Shown here one piece after another: positions 8,308 through 17,565 of a stretch of DNA of 64,000 nucleotides. The stretch is from Lysobacter sp. CFH 32150. GTDB taxonomy: Bacteria > Pseudomonadota > Gammaproteobacteria > Xanthomonadales > Xanthomonadaceae. Made by a program: the position numbers and the translations under genes. The DNA lies in assembly GCF_022758295.1 (NCBI RefSeq), contig NZ_JALDWJ010000001.1, positions 682,001 to 746,000 on the forward strand, written 5' to 3'. Numbering within the stretch: the first letter of the stretch is position 1; each line of letters starts with the position of its first letter. The notes below the pieces were generated by a model. It searched no databases. It had not been told where the DNA came from and saw nothing but the letters and a program-made list of their open reading frames with translations.

Positions 8308-9696
8308 CTACAAACCCTGCGCCACCTGCGCGGCTTCGTAGGCATCGACATGGCCACTGCCCACTTCGAACGGCTGTCGCCCCGCCATCGGATTGGCGGT
8401 GGATTGCAGTACTTGTTTCACCGCCAGCGGTGTCAGCCCGGGGTTGGCTTCGAACAACAGCGCGACGATGCCGGCAACGTGCGGCGTCGCCATCGAGGTA
8501 CCACTCATGTGCGTGTAGAACGCGGCTTGCGCGCCCAGCGAGAGATCCTGTGACACCGCCAGCAACGGCAGCGCACCGGTCAATGCGCGCGTGGACACGA
8601 TGTCGACGCCAGTGGCCACCAGGCTTGGCTGGTTGACGTAGGTCCACTGCACGCCATCACCCATGGTGAAGTTGCCGCTCTCGCCGATCTTGCCGCGCGA
8701 TGAGAAGTCGGCGAGCGTGCCGTCCTTGTTACCAGCGCCAACCGAGATCACCCATGGTGCCTGCGCGTAAGGGTTGTGGGTGTTTTCCGCCGGGCCATCG
8801 TTGCCGGCCGCGAACACGCTGACGATGCCCTTCTTGTATGCGGCGTAACTCGCGACGTTGACAGGATCGGTGGGATCGAACGCGCCGCTGGTGCCCCAGG
8901 AATTCGAGATCACCTTGATCGGCGCATTGAATGCATTCTGCTTGGCGATGGCGTAATCGAAGCCGCCGACTGCATCGAGGATCGAAATCACCGCGCCGGA
9001 ACCGTAGCCAACGATGTTCGCCCCCGTCGCGACGCCACGATGCTGACCGGCCGAACGCGCACCGCTGCCACCAACCGTGCCGGCGCAATGGGTGCCATGA
9101 CCGGAACTGATATCGGTATTGAGCTGGCCTTCGAGGTAGGTCACCGGCAGGAAAGTCAGCACAGAGGACAAATTGGTCAACGCCTGGACGTTCTCCACGA
9201 CGCGAACGCCAAACTTGAGATCCTCGTGGGTGGCATCGATGCCCGAATCGTTGACCATCACGGTCACGCCCTGACCGGTAAAGCCCAAGGCCGGATCGGC
9301 TTGCAGTTGGTCGACACCCGACAGCTGACGCGCGTCGGCGTTGTAGTACTCCAGGTCACGATTGAGATGGATCGCGGCGACATCGTCGCGCTGTGCCAGT
9401 GCGCGGATTTCGGCGGGGGTCGCAAAAGCACCAGCGATCGGCAACACGCGCATCGCGATGCCCTTGTCGATGCCAAGCGCTTTCAATGCGGCGATCTGGC
9501 CCGTGCTGACCGGATTGGCCTGGTCGTAGGTCACCACGATCTGCAGTTGCTCGAACGGCAACGCGGTAACCAGCTTCGAGACGAGGCGCGGATCGAGCTG
9601 GGCATCGGCAAGCGCCACGCCGCTGGCTAGCAAGCCGGCAGCGAGTGCGCAGATTCGGAACGTTTTGGTGGGTGGGCAGGGATGCGAATGCGGCAT
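8308..9696 (-). CDS. secreted S8 subtilase, short form without SLH repeats
   Basis: 462 residues, closely related to the other two subtilases here but ending right after the catalytic domain (QVAQGL), with no P-like or SLH part. Signal peptide up to about residue 31 (ALAAGLLASGVALADA), then an I9-like propeptide. The triad is Asp150 (VNDSGID), His200 (GHGTHCAG) and Ser401 (GTSMATPH). Without a surface anchor it is probably released to the medium or periplasm. AAGGAG lies six bases before the ATG. The gene has its own element (9780-9815) and its own terminator, so it is an independent transcription unit. Confidence 0.92.
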   Translation of the reverse strand: MPHSHPCPPTKTFRICALAAGLLASGVALADAQLDPRLVSKLVTALPFEQLQIVVTYDQANPVSTGQIAALKALGIDKGIAMRVLPIAGAFATPAEIRALAQRDDVAAIHLNRDLEYYNADARQLSGVDQLQADPALGFTGQGVTVMVNDSGIDATHEDLKFGVRVVENVQALTNLSSVLTFLPVTYLEGQLNTDISSGHGTHCAGTVGGSGARSAGQHRGVATGANIVGYGSGAVISILDAVGGFDYAIAKQNAFNAPIKVISNSWGTSGAFDPTDPVNVASYAAYKKGIVSVFAAGNDGPAENTHNPYAQAPWVISVGAGNKDGTLADFSSRGKIGESGNFTMGDGVQWTYVNQPSLVATGVDIVSTRALTGALPLLAVSQDLSLGAQAAFYTHMSGTSMATPHVAGIVALLFEANPGLTPLAVKQVLQSTANPMAGRQPFEVGSGHVDAYEAAQVAQGL

Positions 9697-9779
9697 GTCG
9701 AGCTCCTTGATGATCTGGCTCCGGGTCGCCCCAGGATGGGTGCGCAGCGCATTCAGCTCTCAGGGGACCCGCGATGTTG

Positions 9780-9815
9780 ATCCGGCGTTGCCTTCACGGC
9801 GAACGGGGGAAAACC
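9780..9815 (-). promoter_or_regulatory. conserved bipartite upstream element, copy 2
   Basis: Minus-strand GGTTTTCCCCC (9815-9805), a 20-base gap after GTTTTCCCC, then CCGGAT (9785-9780). TGAAGGCAAC at 9796-9787 is in the same phase as in copy 1. It lies 83 bases before the short subtilase ATG, inside the divergent region shared with the plus-strand gene at 9963. Confidence 0.6.
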
Positions 9816-9962
9816 CTCACCGACGCGCTCGGAGCGACGTTCTGCGACACAACCCTCATCACGCTGCTGAACACAAGGCAGCGCTGGGTGAAACTACCTA
9901 CAGACGCCGGGTTGGAATCGCGATTAGTCTTCGCGCTTCGTGGCCGCGGTTGTGGAGCAAGC

Positions 9963-10802
9963 ATGGTGAAGTTCGCCCTGGCGTCGAAGGCCTTGTTCGC
10001 CGCCATGCTTTTCGTCTGCACAGGGATCGCCGCAGCACAATCACTACCGGTCACCGTGGAAGCATCGGGCAACCATGCCCATGCCTCGATCACCATCGAT
10101 GGGACCGAGGTCGCAGAACTCATCCTCGACTTCCAGGACGCCAGCGGCCTGAGCGCAACCAGTCTCGGCGTGAGCGCCGAAGTGGTCAGTCCGCTCGACA
10201 GTTCGCTGTTGGCGCGCCTGCCCGACACCAGCCTGACCACACTCACCACCGGCCTGCCGGTGATGATCACGGTCGAACCGCCCGCCAACGGCGGCCTGAG
10301 CTTCCGCGACGTCGGCCGGCTTGAAATCCACACCCATGCCCTGCCCTACACGCTCGGCAGTTCGCTGCGTGTGTTCAAGGCTCCGCTGGGCGGTAATTTC
10401 CGCGACGTCACCGATGAGATCGCCGAAGGCAGCGTCCGAGCACGCAGCACTTATGGCGGCTTTTCGCAGTTCCTGATCCTCACCGATGTCCGCACCACTG
10501 GCGCGGTCATCAACGAGAAAATCGGCTGGCTGCGCGACAAGGTGTCGACCCTCCCGTTTAGCGAACGTGGCGCGTTCGACGCCAAGCTCGATGAGGTCCA
10601 GAACGCCGTCGCGCTGGGCAATTACACTGCCGCACTTGCCGCCGTCGACGCCTTCCGCGGCCGTGCGCAAGCCCGTGCCGGGCAATTCATCGCCAATGAA
10701 TGGCGTGCCACCCGCGACGTCGACAACCAGGCCGGCAATTTGGTCGCTGGTGCGGCGACCTTGCGCTTCAGCGTCGCGTACTTGCGCGATTTCGGGCAGT
10801 AG
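9963..10802 (+). CDS. secreted protein of unknown function, paralogue A
   Basis: I do not recognise the family. The start at ATG 9963 gives 279 residues with a signal peptide ending near CTGIAAAQS, the same length as the paralogue at 11583. An upstream in-frame extension to 9774 looks non-coding. Shared blocks: SLPVxV near the N terminus, VEPPxxGGLSFR, LRVFKAPLxGxFRD, GSVRARSxYGGFSQFL, and a C-terminal block around TRDVxNxAG ending AYLRDxGQ. The first 180 residues look beta-rich; the last 90 look helical. It diverges from a subtilase gene, so a role linked to secreted proteolysis (substrate, inhibitor or partner) is possible but not shown. Confidence 0.8.
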   Translation: MVKFALASKALFAAMLFVCTGIAAAQSLPVTVEASGNHAHASITIDGTEVAELILDFQDASGLSATSLGVSAEVVSPLDSSLLARLPDTSLTTLTTGLPVMITVEPPANGGLSFRDVGRLEIHTHALPYTLGSSLRVFKAPLGGNFRDVTDEIAEGSVRARSTYGGFSQFLILTDVRTTGAVINEKIGWLRDKVSTLPFSERGAFDAKLDEVQNAVALGNYTAALAAVDAFRGRAQARAGQFIANEWRATRDVDNQAGNLVAGAATLRFSVAYLRDFGQ

Positions 10803-10803
10803 T

Positions 10804-10833
10804 AGACCCGGGCCTGCCAATGCAGGTCCGGTC
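10804..10833. terminator. convergent terminator-like hairpin
   Basis: Stem 10810-10817 with 10822-10829 (one G-T pair), no T-tract, in the 29-base gap between two convergent genes. It probably ends or insulates both. Confidence 0.4.
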
Positions 10834-11290
10834 AGGGCGACGCCAGCAACAGGCCGACACGTGCGGATTGTTTCAGCGCGTAGGTCTCGCCAACCGCACC
10901 CGCCAGCAGTTCGTGGTACGACGGCAACAAGCCGCACAGCTGTTCGCGTGACTCGCAAGCCCGCATCCGCAGGGTGAACAGATAACTGTTCATGCCGGGC
11001 GCGACGGTCGCCACCTCCGCCATCAACGTGCGCGCCAATTGTTCCGACGTCACACCCTCGGGCACGAGGCCGTCGCGCTGGTTGAATTCGATCAGGCCCA
11101 GTTGATGCAGCTCGTCGAGCACCTGGTCGGCGTCGATGATGTCGTTGAAGCGCTGGCGCAACTCCCGCACGGTGAGGTCACCGAAGATTGCAATCAGCAT
11201 CGCCCGAGCGCGACAGGAAAGCGGCTGTTCGTGCCGAGTGACCTCGCGCATCCCGGCGGCGGTCTTCACCGGTATCGCATCGCTGCGCAT
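10832..11290 (-). CDS. small protein with winged-helix-like segment
   Basis: 152 residues from ATG 11290, chosen because AAGGAG lies seven bases upstream; ATG 11296 is too close to it. The central part (SCRARAMLIAIFGDLTVRE, then RQRFNDIIDADQVLDELHQLGLI) looks like a small winged-helix domain, with hydrophobic helices and a short wing before GLVPEG. The C terminus is helical. There is no signal peptide, so it is probably cytoplasmic. It lies on the opposite strand between the two paralogous secreted-protein genes, so a regulatory role is conceivable. Function unknown. Confidence 0.65.
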   Translation of the reverse strand: MRSDAIPVKTAAGMREVTRHEQPLSCRARAMLIAIFGDLTVRELRQRFNDIIDADQVLDELHQLGLIEFNQRDGLVPEGVTSEQLARTLMAEVATVAPGMNSYLFTLRMRACESREQLCGLLPSYHELLAGAVGETYALKQSARVGLLLASP

Positions 11291-11420
11291 CGCCATTCTC
11301 CTTGGCTGCTTACGGCATAAACAGCGTTGCCCGATAGCGATGTTTCGTCGACGCGGGAAAGTCCCCATGCGGCCCAGGTGAAGTCCCCCAGGGGGCATGG
11401 GACCGCGCGAGGGATTTCTG

Positions 11421-11449
11421 TTGACAAACCAGGGGAAAACGCCTAGAGA
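11421..11449 (+). promoter_or_regulatory. sigma70-type promoter for paralogue B
   Basis: TTGACA at 11421-11426, 17-base spacer, TAGAGA at 11444-11449. The spacer contains GGGGAAAAC, the reverse complement of the GTTTTCCCC box, 143 bases before the ATG of the gene at 11583. A similar box lies about 150 bases before the paralogue at 9963. Confidence 0.45.
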
Positions 11450-11582
11450 TTCGACCTGCGTCACGGTTTGGGTTCGTCCTGCCAGTCTTGCCGTACAAGT
11501 AGTGCTGCTTCTGTTCACAGGTGACCCAAGTCGCCAAGCCTCGAGACCGCCCTGCAAGCGGTGACGAGGCACAGGGGGTGGT

Positions 11583-12422
11583 ATGAAGAAGCTCACGCGC
11601 TGTGCGTTCCGCATCTGGAGCGCGCTGGTTCTGTCGACGGCCATGACCTTGGCCCATGCCCAGTCTTTGCCCGTCGAGGTCAAGGTCGCGGGTAATACGG
11701 CTACCGCACGCGTCGGCCTTCCACTGGTCGGCACCTTGGCCGACGTGACGCTGACGTTCGATCAGGTCAGCGGCTTGACCCCTTCGAGTGTGGGGATCAG
11801 CGCTCAACTGGTCAGCCTCACCGACCCGCTACTGCGCGGCCGCCTGCCCAGCTTGACCCAGATCACCTCGACGCTGCCGTTGCTGATCACCGTCGAGCCG
11901 CCATCTGCGGGTGGACTCAGCTTCCGTCGCAGCGGCCGCTACGAACTGCACACCATCCTGCTGCCTTATAGCGTCGGCAGCCACCTGCGGGTGTTCAAGG
12001 CGCCACTCGACGGCAAGTTCCGCGACATCACCGAAGAGATCGCTTCCGGCAGCGTACGAGCGCGTAGCCGTTACGGCGGTTTCTCGCAATTCCTGGTGCT
12101 GGTCGACCTGCGTGCGACCGGGACGGTCGTCGCCGAGAAGATCAGCTATTTGCGTACCCGCATCGCCAGGTTGCCGGCCAGCGAACAGCCGGCGTTCACC
12201 ACCCTGCTCAATGCCGCCGAGTCCGCCATTGCCAGCGGCAACTATGCCAATGCGATTGTGGCGATCGACTCGATCACCGCCCGTGCCACCGCTCGGGCCG
12301 GCACCTATATCCCCGATGTGTGGCGGTCGACCCGCGACGTCGAGAACCATGCCGGCGAACTGATCGCCGGCGCCGCGACGCTCAAGTTCAGCGTCGCCTA
12401 CTTGCGCGATTACGGGCAATAA
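11583..12422 (+). CDS. secreted protein of unknown function, paralogue B
   Basis: 279 residues, clear duplicate of the product at 9963-10802. Signal peptide up to about AHAQS. It keeps all shared blocks: VEPPSAGGLSFRRSG, LRVFKAPLDGKFRDI, GSVRARSRYGGFSQFL, STRDVENHAGELIAGAATL and the final YLRDYGQ. No catalytic or metal-binding pattern is evident. It has its own promoter-like sequence about 140 bases upstream and precedes the signalling operon that starts at 12569. Confidence 0.8.
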   Translation: MKKLTRCAFRIWSALVLSTAMTLAHAQSLPVEVKVAGNTATARVGLPLVGTLADVTLTFDQVSGLTPSSVGISAQLVSLTDPLLRGRLPSLTQITSTLPLLITVEPPSAGGLSFRRSGRYELHTILLPYSVGSHLRVFKAPLDGKFRDITEEIASGSVRARSRYGGFSQFLVLVDLRATGTVVAEKISYLRTRIARLPASEQPAFTTLLNAAESAIASGNYANAIVAIDSITARATARAGTYIPDVWRSTRDVENHAGELIAGAATLKFSVAYLRDYGQ

Positions 12423-12464
12423 GGCGCGACGATCCGATCGCCCATGCTGCCGCGTCGGCGCTAC

Positions 12465-12492
12465 GGCCAAGCCTGTTCAAGCGGGCTTGGCC
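12465..12492 (+). terminator. hairpin between paralogue B and FHA-GAF gene
   Basis: Perfect 9-bp stem GGCCAAGCC / GGCTTGGCC with a 10-base loop and no T-run; a weak terminator or transcript-end hairpin. Confidence 0.4.
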
Positions 12493-12568
12493 GGCTCGCA
12501 CCTGCACGGCAGCCTGCTGGAAGAGAGCGCCCATCATTCGCCCAGCCACCCCGCGCTAAGATGGCCCG

Positions 12569-13456
12569 ATGCAACAGGCGCGTCTGATTGCCTATCCACC
12601 TGATAGCGGCGCCGCCATCATCCGATCGCTGGCGCCTGACGACCTTTTGCGTATCGGTAGGGCCAGCGATTGCGATCTGGTCCTCGAGCATGCCTCGGTG
12701 TCCCGTACCCATGCCGAACTGCGCGGCGAGCCCGGGGGGTGGCGCCTGCGCGACCTCGGCAGCAAGAACGGCAGTTTCATCGACGGCCACCCGATCAGCG
12801 AAGCCATGCTGGACCGGACCTGCTGGCTGCGCTTCGGCGACGTGCATTGCGAATTCGCGGTCCTGGATGCGGTGCAGGCTGCGGCGCTCAGCGCTCGCCA
12901 GCAATCGCGCCATGCGCAGTCGCAGGCGCTGATCAGGCGCATTGACCGCCAGGCACCTTTCGGTGCGCTGCTCGACGACATCCTGCGCGGCGTGCTCGAG
13001 CTGGCCGGCTGCAGCCGCGGCTTCCTGTTGATGGCCCGCGGCGACGATTACGTGGTGTGCGCGAGCAGGACCATCGATCCCAGTGCCTTGAACACCCGCA
13101 ACTTCTCCGGCAGCGTCGGTGCCGTGCAGCGGGCGCTGACCCAGCGCAAACCGGTCGTGGTCAACCAGATGGACAGCGAGCCCTGGCTGGCTGGCCGCGC
13201 CTCGGTCATCGGCTTGGGTTTGCAATGCCTGGTGTGCCTGCCGCTGCTGGATGGCGAGCGCGTGCTTGGCGCGGTGTATGCGGACCGCAGCGAACCCGGC
13301 GAACCGATCACCCAACTCGATGTGGAACTGCTGAGCGCCTTTGCCGAAAGCGCCGCGGTATGGATGCTGGCCGGACAGGCGATCGAGGTTTTGAATAACG
13401 CACCGCGCTGGAAGACGATCGTCTCCGCACACACTCGCGAAGGACACATCGCGTGA
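12569..13456 (+). CDS. FHA-GAF domain signalling protein
   Basis: 295 residues. The N-terminal FHA domain (about 25-95) has its canonical pThr-binding motifs: RIGRASDCDLVL, SRTHAEL and LRDLGSKNGSFIDG. A GAF-like domain follows (about 130-275; GCSRGFLLMARGDDYV, LQCLVCLPLLDGERVLGAVYADR). No output domain. FHA domains bind phosphothreonine, so the likely partner is the Ser/Thr kinase encoded next, whose GTG start overlaps this stop (GTGA). First gene of a four-gene block (12569-18216). No membrane segment, so cytoplasmic. The GAF ligand is unknown. Confidence 0.9.
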   Translation: MQQARLIAYPPDSGAAIIRSLAPDDLLRIGRASDCDLVLEHASVSRTHAELRGEPGGWRLRDLGSKNGSFIDGHPISEAMLDRTCWLRFGDVHCEFAVLDAVQAAALSARQQSRHAQSQALIRRIDRQAPFGALLDDILRGVLELAGCSRGFLLMARGDDYVVCASRTIDPSALNTRNFSGSVGAVQRALTQRKPVVVNQMDSEPWLAGRASVIGLGLQCLVCLPLLDGERVLGAVYADRSEPGEPITQLDVELLSAFAESAAVWMLAGQAIEVLNNAPRWKTIVSAHTREGHIA

Positions 13457-16400
13457 GCGAGGCACTACCGCCAGCCGCTACCGCCACCGGCTTGTACGCC
13501 CATGCCGACTTTGCCGTCGGCGCGGTCCTGGCCGGGCGCTTTCGTATCGAAGCCATGCTCGGCGTCGGTGGCATGGGCGTGGTCTATCGCGCCACGGATC
13601 TCGCGCTGGAAGTGCCGGTGGCGCTGAAGTTGCTGCGCCCGGAACTGGCCTCCCGCAGCGGTGCCTTCGAACGCTTCCGCCAGGAGCTGCTGCTGGCGCG
13701 GCAGGTGTCGAACCCGCACGTGGTGCGCATCCACGATCTCGCCCAGCACGAAGACCGCTGGCTGATCAGCATGGACTTCGTCGATGGCGAATCACTCGAT
13801 CGACGCATCGACCGCGATGGTCCCTTCGCTATCGAGGACGCGCTGCGCATCACCCGCCAGCTCGCCGAGGGCCTCGCCGCCGCACACGCCAAGGGCGTGG
13901 TCCATCGCGACATGAAACCGGCGAACGTCCTGCTCGACGGGCAGGGCAATGCCTACATCAGCGATTTCGGTATCGCACGCTCGCTCGCGAGCACCGGCCT
14001 GACCCAATCCGGCACCGTCGTCGGCACGCCGGAGTACCTGTCGCCGGAACAGGCGCGCGGCGACACGGTGGATGCGCGCAGCGACCTGTATGCGTTGGGA
14101 TTGATCCTGTACGAGATGCTGGCGGGCAAGCCGCCATTCTCCGGTGGCACCGTCGCCGAGATCCTCGCGCAACGGTTGGTACGCACGCCGGAACCGCTGT
14201 CGAAGCATCGCAGCGATGTACCCGCATGGGTGTCACGACTGGTCGACAAGCTGCTGCGGCCGCAACCAGCGCACAGATTCCGCGACGCCGCGGCGGTGAT
14301 CGCGGCGATCGACAAACGCGAAGTCGCGCGCGAGTTCCGTCCAGGTCTGTGGATCGGCGCCGCGGCCGTGCTCGCGCTCGCTGTAGCACTCGGCGCTTGG
14401 TGGATGCAGCGTGAGCAACCCTCTGCTGCAATTGCTGCGGTATCGCCGCCGCTGCAGCGACTGCTGGTTCTGCCGATCGTGCAAACCGACGCTGGCGACC
14501 GCGCGTTGGCGTCACAGCTGGCCGGCGCCGGCGCACATCTGCGGGATGCGCTGGCGGCGATCCCGGGATTCGCAGTCGTCGATGGGGAACGCACCGCACA
14601 AGCGCTGCGCCAACTCGATCCCACCGGCACGGCGCCGCCCGATATCGGCGCCTTGCGCACGGTCGCCGCCGCACAACGTGTATTGCAACCGCAACTGCTC
14701 GCCGAGAACGGTCGCTGGCGATTGCGGGCCGAATTGCACAGCGATGCGCAAACGCCGCAGCTGATCGAAGGCCCGGTCGCGGCTGATCCACTCGCGGCCT
14801 TGCGCGCGTGGACCACGCAAGCGCACACCGCGAATGCGCTGGGCCTGAAGAAGGCCACGATCGAAGTGCACCTGCCCGCGCAACCGAAAGCACTTGATGC
14901 CTACGGCAACGGCATGCTTGCCTGGCAACACGGCCGACTCGCGGATGCCGCCACGCAGTTGCGCTCGGCCACCCAGGTCGCACCGGATTACACCGCGGCG
15001 TGGTTGGCGCAGGCGCAGATCGCGCTGGCGATTGGCGACCAGGACGCGGCCTTCACCGCACTCGACCAAGGCCAGTCCTCCGTTGCAAAGGCAACACAAC
15101 GCCTCCAGCGCCAGTTCAGCGCCGAGCGCGCCCTGCTCGAAGGCGATCCGCCGGCTGCGGTCGCGGCTTGGCGCGCCATGCTGGCGACAACGCCGGACGA
15201 CACCTGGGCCGAACTCAACCTTGCGCGCGCGCTAGGCGCGGGAGGCGACTTCAAGGCCGCGGTCGCCAGCCTGCAGAAATTGTCGATGCGTGACGCGCAG
15301 GACCCGCGTACCTGGTTCGAGCTTGGCAAGTTCTCCATCCTCAGCGGCGCCTCGCGGCGTGCCGTCGACGACTACCTGGTGCGCGCACTGGTCCTGTACA
15401 AACGCAGCGGCAACCGCTTCGGCGAAGGCGAGACCATCAATGCGCTCGGCATCGGCTACAACCGCCTCGGCCAGACCGCCGATGCCATCGAGCAATACCG
15501 CAAGGCGGTGGAGTTGCGGCGCGCGGTCGGCAATCGTCGTGGCGAAGCGACCAGCCTGCGCAACCTCGGCAACCTGCTGACCCAGGCCAGCAAATTCGAC
15601 GAAGCCGCAACCGTCCTTGCGCAGGCGCGCGCACTGCATGCCGAGCTCGACGATCGCGCCGGCCTGGCCGCGGTCGAGAACGAGTTGGGCCTGCTCGCCG
15701 AGGAGCGCGGCGATTACCGCGGCGCATTGGCGGCATTCCGGCGCGCGTTGCAGGCCTGGCAGCAGCTGGACGACCCGCTCGGCAAGGCGCAGGCGCTCAA
15801 CGACATCGGCTTTGCCCACTATCAGCTTGGTGCCTACGACGACGCGCAGGTGTATCTGCAGCAGGCCGCCAATGGTTATGCCGAGATCGGTGACCTGACC
15901 GGTCGTATTCGTGCCGATCAAGGCCTCGGCCTGCTCGCGATCGCGCGTGGGCACTGGCACGATGCGCGCCGACTCCTGCAGCAATCGCTGGCGAACGCCG
16001 AACAGCAGCAGATGCTGGAGGAAGTTGCGGTCAGCCGTCGCCATCTCGCCGAACTGGAGTTGCTGCAGGGTCATTTCGGCGCCGCGCTCGAACAAGCAGG
16101 CAAAGCCGAAGCGTTGTTCAAGCAGCGCGATGATGCGCGCGGCCAGGCCGACGCCACATTGCTGCGAGTCCAGGCGCTGCTGGCGATGCATGCCGACGCC
16201 GATGCCGCACGCATGCTCGATGCAGCGGCACCGACGCTGGCTCAGGCCTCCGGCGAACAACGCGCAATCGCCGCCAGCCTGCGCGCGCAGTTGGCGCAAG
16301 GCCGCGGCGACGCGGCCGTTGCACGATCGCAGCTCGCAGAAGCCGCACGCCTGGCGGCGGCCTCGGGGGTCAAGGCACTGCAATTGCAGGTTGCCTTGCA

Positions 16401-16764
16401 AGGTCCGGATGCCGGCACGCTCGATGCAGACACCAGCGCACTCGGTCATGCCGCGCTGCGCCTGCGCTGGCTGGAAATGGCGATGGTGAACGCGATGGCG
16501 CGTGGTGATCCGGCTGCCGCCGTGAGCGCATATCGCGACGCGCAGGCGCGCCTGCGCGCAGGTGATTTCCAGCGCGCGGCGCAACTGCATGCACTGGGCG
16601 CGCGTGCGCTGACCGCTGCCGGCGACCCGGCTGGTGCCGCCACCGCAGGGGCTGCCGCAGCCCGCGCCTGGGAACAATTGCGCGCGCAGATTCCCGGCGA
16701 GCAGCGCGCTGGATTTGATGCTGCGACCAGAATCGCGGGCATTGCGATGGAGCCGCCATCATGA
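13453..16764 (+). CDS. membrane Ser/Thr protein kinase with TPR sensor region
   Basis: 1103 residues from a GTG start. Hanks-type kinase domain (about 30-290): glycine loop GVGGMGVVY (37-45), Lys59 in VALKLL, HRDMKPAN with catalytic Asp153, DFG at 171-173 and GTPEYLSPEQ. One transmembrane helix (about 299-318) places the rest (320-1103) outside the cytoplasm. That part has a segment resembling the nucleoside-independent alpha/beta domain of such kinases (RLLVLPIVQTDAG), then many TPR units (GIGYNRLGQTADAIEQYRKAVEL is typical) to about residue 1000. The kinase is followed by a histidine kinase and a response regulator, so Ser/Thr and His/Asp phosphorylation may be linked. It probably phosphorylates the FHA-GAF protein (inference). 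Confidence 0.92.
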   Translation: MSEALPPAATATGLYAHADFAVGAVLAGRFRIEAMLGVGGMGVVYRATDLALEVPVALKLLRPELASRSGAFERFRQELLLARQVSNPHVVRIHDLAQHEDRWLISMDFVDGESLDRRIDRDGPFAIEDALRITRQLAEGLAAAHAKGVVHRDMKPANVLLDGQGNAYISDFGIARSLASTGLTQSGTVVGTPEYLSPEQARGDTVDARSDLYALGLILYEMLAGKPPFSGGTVAEILAQRLVRTPEPLSKHRSDVPAWVSRLVDKLLRPQPAHRFRDAAAVIAAIDKREVAREFRPGLWIGAAAVLALAVALGAWWMQREQPSAAIAAVSPPLQRLLVLPIVQTDAGDRALASQLAGAGAHLRDALAAIPGFAVVDGERTAQALRQLDPTGTAPPDIGALRTVAAAQRVLQPQLLAENGRWRLRAELHSDAQTPQLIEGPVAADPLAALRAWTTQAHTANALGLKKATIEVHLPAQPKALDAYGNGMLAWQHGRLADAATQLRSATQVAPDYTAAWLAQAQIALAIGDQDAAFTALDQGQSSVAKATQRLQRQFSAERALLEGDPPAAVAAWRAMLATTPDDTWAELNLARALGAGGDFKAAVASLQKLSMRDAQDPRTWFELGKFSILSGASRRAVDDYLVRALVLYKRSGNRFGEGETINALGIGYNRLGQTADAIEQYRKAVELRRAVGNRRGEATSLRNLGNLLTQASKFDEAATVLAQARALHAELDDRAGLAAVENELGLLAEERGDYRGALAAFRRALQAWQQLDDPLGKAQALNDIGFAHYQLGAYDDAQVYLQQAANGYAEIGDLTGRIRADQGLGLLAIARGHWHDARRLLQQSLANAEQQQMLEEVAVSRRHLAELELLQGHFGAALEQAGKAEALFKQRDDARGQADATLLRVQALLAMHADADAARMLDAAAPTLAQASGEQRAIAASLRAQLAQGRGDAAVARSQLAEAARLAAASGVKALQLQVALQGPDAGTLDADTSALGHAALRLRWLEMAMVNAMARGDPAAAVSAYRDAQARLRAGDFQRAAQLHALGARALTAAGDPAGAATAGAAAARAWEQLRAQIPGEQRAGFDAATRIAGIAMEPPS

Positions 16765-17513
16765 GCGACATCCCAAGCGGGCGGGATCATGATCAACGCG
16801 ATGACTTGCTCCCTGCCCTGCGTGAGCAGTACGAACGCCTGCTGCAACGACTGGAAGCCAACGAACGCGAATTCCGCCGACTCGGCCGGGCAGTATGGCG
16901 AGTGCAGGAGGACGAGCAGCGCCGCCTCGCGCGCGAACTGCATGACGGGATCGGCCAGAACCTGACGGCGCTCAAGCATCGCCTCGTGCAGCTCCAGCTC
17001 GGCTTCGGTGTGACGCCGGAACAACGCACGCAACTCGATGCGGCGATTGCGCTGTGCAGCGACACCCTCACCGATACCCGTGAGCTGTCGCGTCTACTGC
17101 GTCCGCAGGTCCTCGACGACCTGGGCTTGGGCCCCGCCCTGCAATGGCTGGCACGCAGCCAGCGCGAATCCAGCGGCATGGAAGTCACCGTCGAGATCGA
17201 TGCGCTGCCGCCACTGGACGGCGATGTGCAGACCCTGCTGTTCCGCGTCGCCCAGGAGGCCCTTAACAACGCCGCCAAGCACGCCGATGCGCGCAGTGTG
17301 TTGCTGCGATTGGTCGCCCGCAGCGGGCTGCTGCAATTGCAGGTGGTCGACGATGGCCGCGGCTGCGATCCCGATGCAGCCTTGCGCTCCGGTGGCAGCG
17401 GTCTCGGCGGCATGCGCGAACGGTTGCGCTTGTACGACGGGCGGCTCGAAATCCATTCCGCGCCCGGCGCAGGCACGCGCCTGCGCGCCGTCGTGCCGCT
17501 GATCGACGCGTGA
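16761..17513 (+). CDS. soluble NarX/DegS-type histidine kinase
   Basis: 250 residues, start overlapping the kinase stop (ATGA). An N-terminal coiled-coil-like helix (about 12-55) is followed by a HisKA_3 dimerisation box with His61 in LARELHDGIGQNL, then an HATPase domain: N box EALNNAAKHAD, G boxes DDGRGCDPD and GGSGLGGMRERL. No membrane segment and no sensor domain, so input must come from a partner, most simply the TPR-bearing Ser/Thr kinase upstream. The cognate regulator is the NarL-type protein encoded 50 bases downstream. Confidence 0.92.
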   Translation: MSDIPSGRDHDQRDDLLPALREQYERLLQRLEANEREFRRLGRAVWRVQEDEQRRLARELHDGIGQNLTALKHRLVQLQLGFGVTPEQRTQLDAAIALCSDTLTDTRELSRLLRPQVLDDLGLGPALQWLARSQRESSGMEVTVEIDALPPLDGDVQTLLFRVAQEALNNAAKHADARSVLLRLVARSGLLQLQVVDDGRGCDPDAALRSGGSGLGGMRERLRLYDGRLEIHSAPGAGTRLRAVVPLIDA

Positions 17514-17565
17514 CCGGTACGCCGCCGACTTGACGGCGACCGGGGCACGCGCGCAACTTGCCGGC

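Noticed and set aside
15232-16677. 481-residue minus-strand open frame
   Set aside because: Antisense to the TPR region of the Ser/Thr kinase; low-complexity composition.
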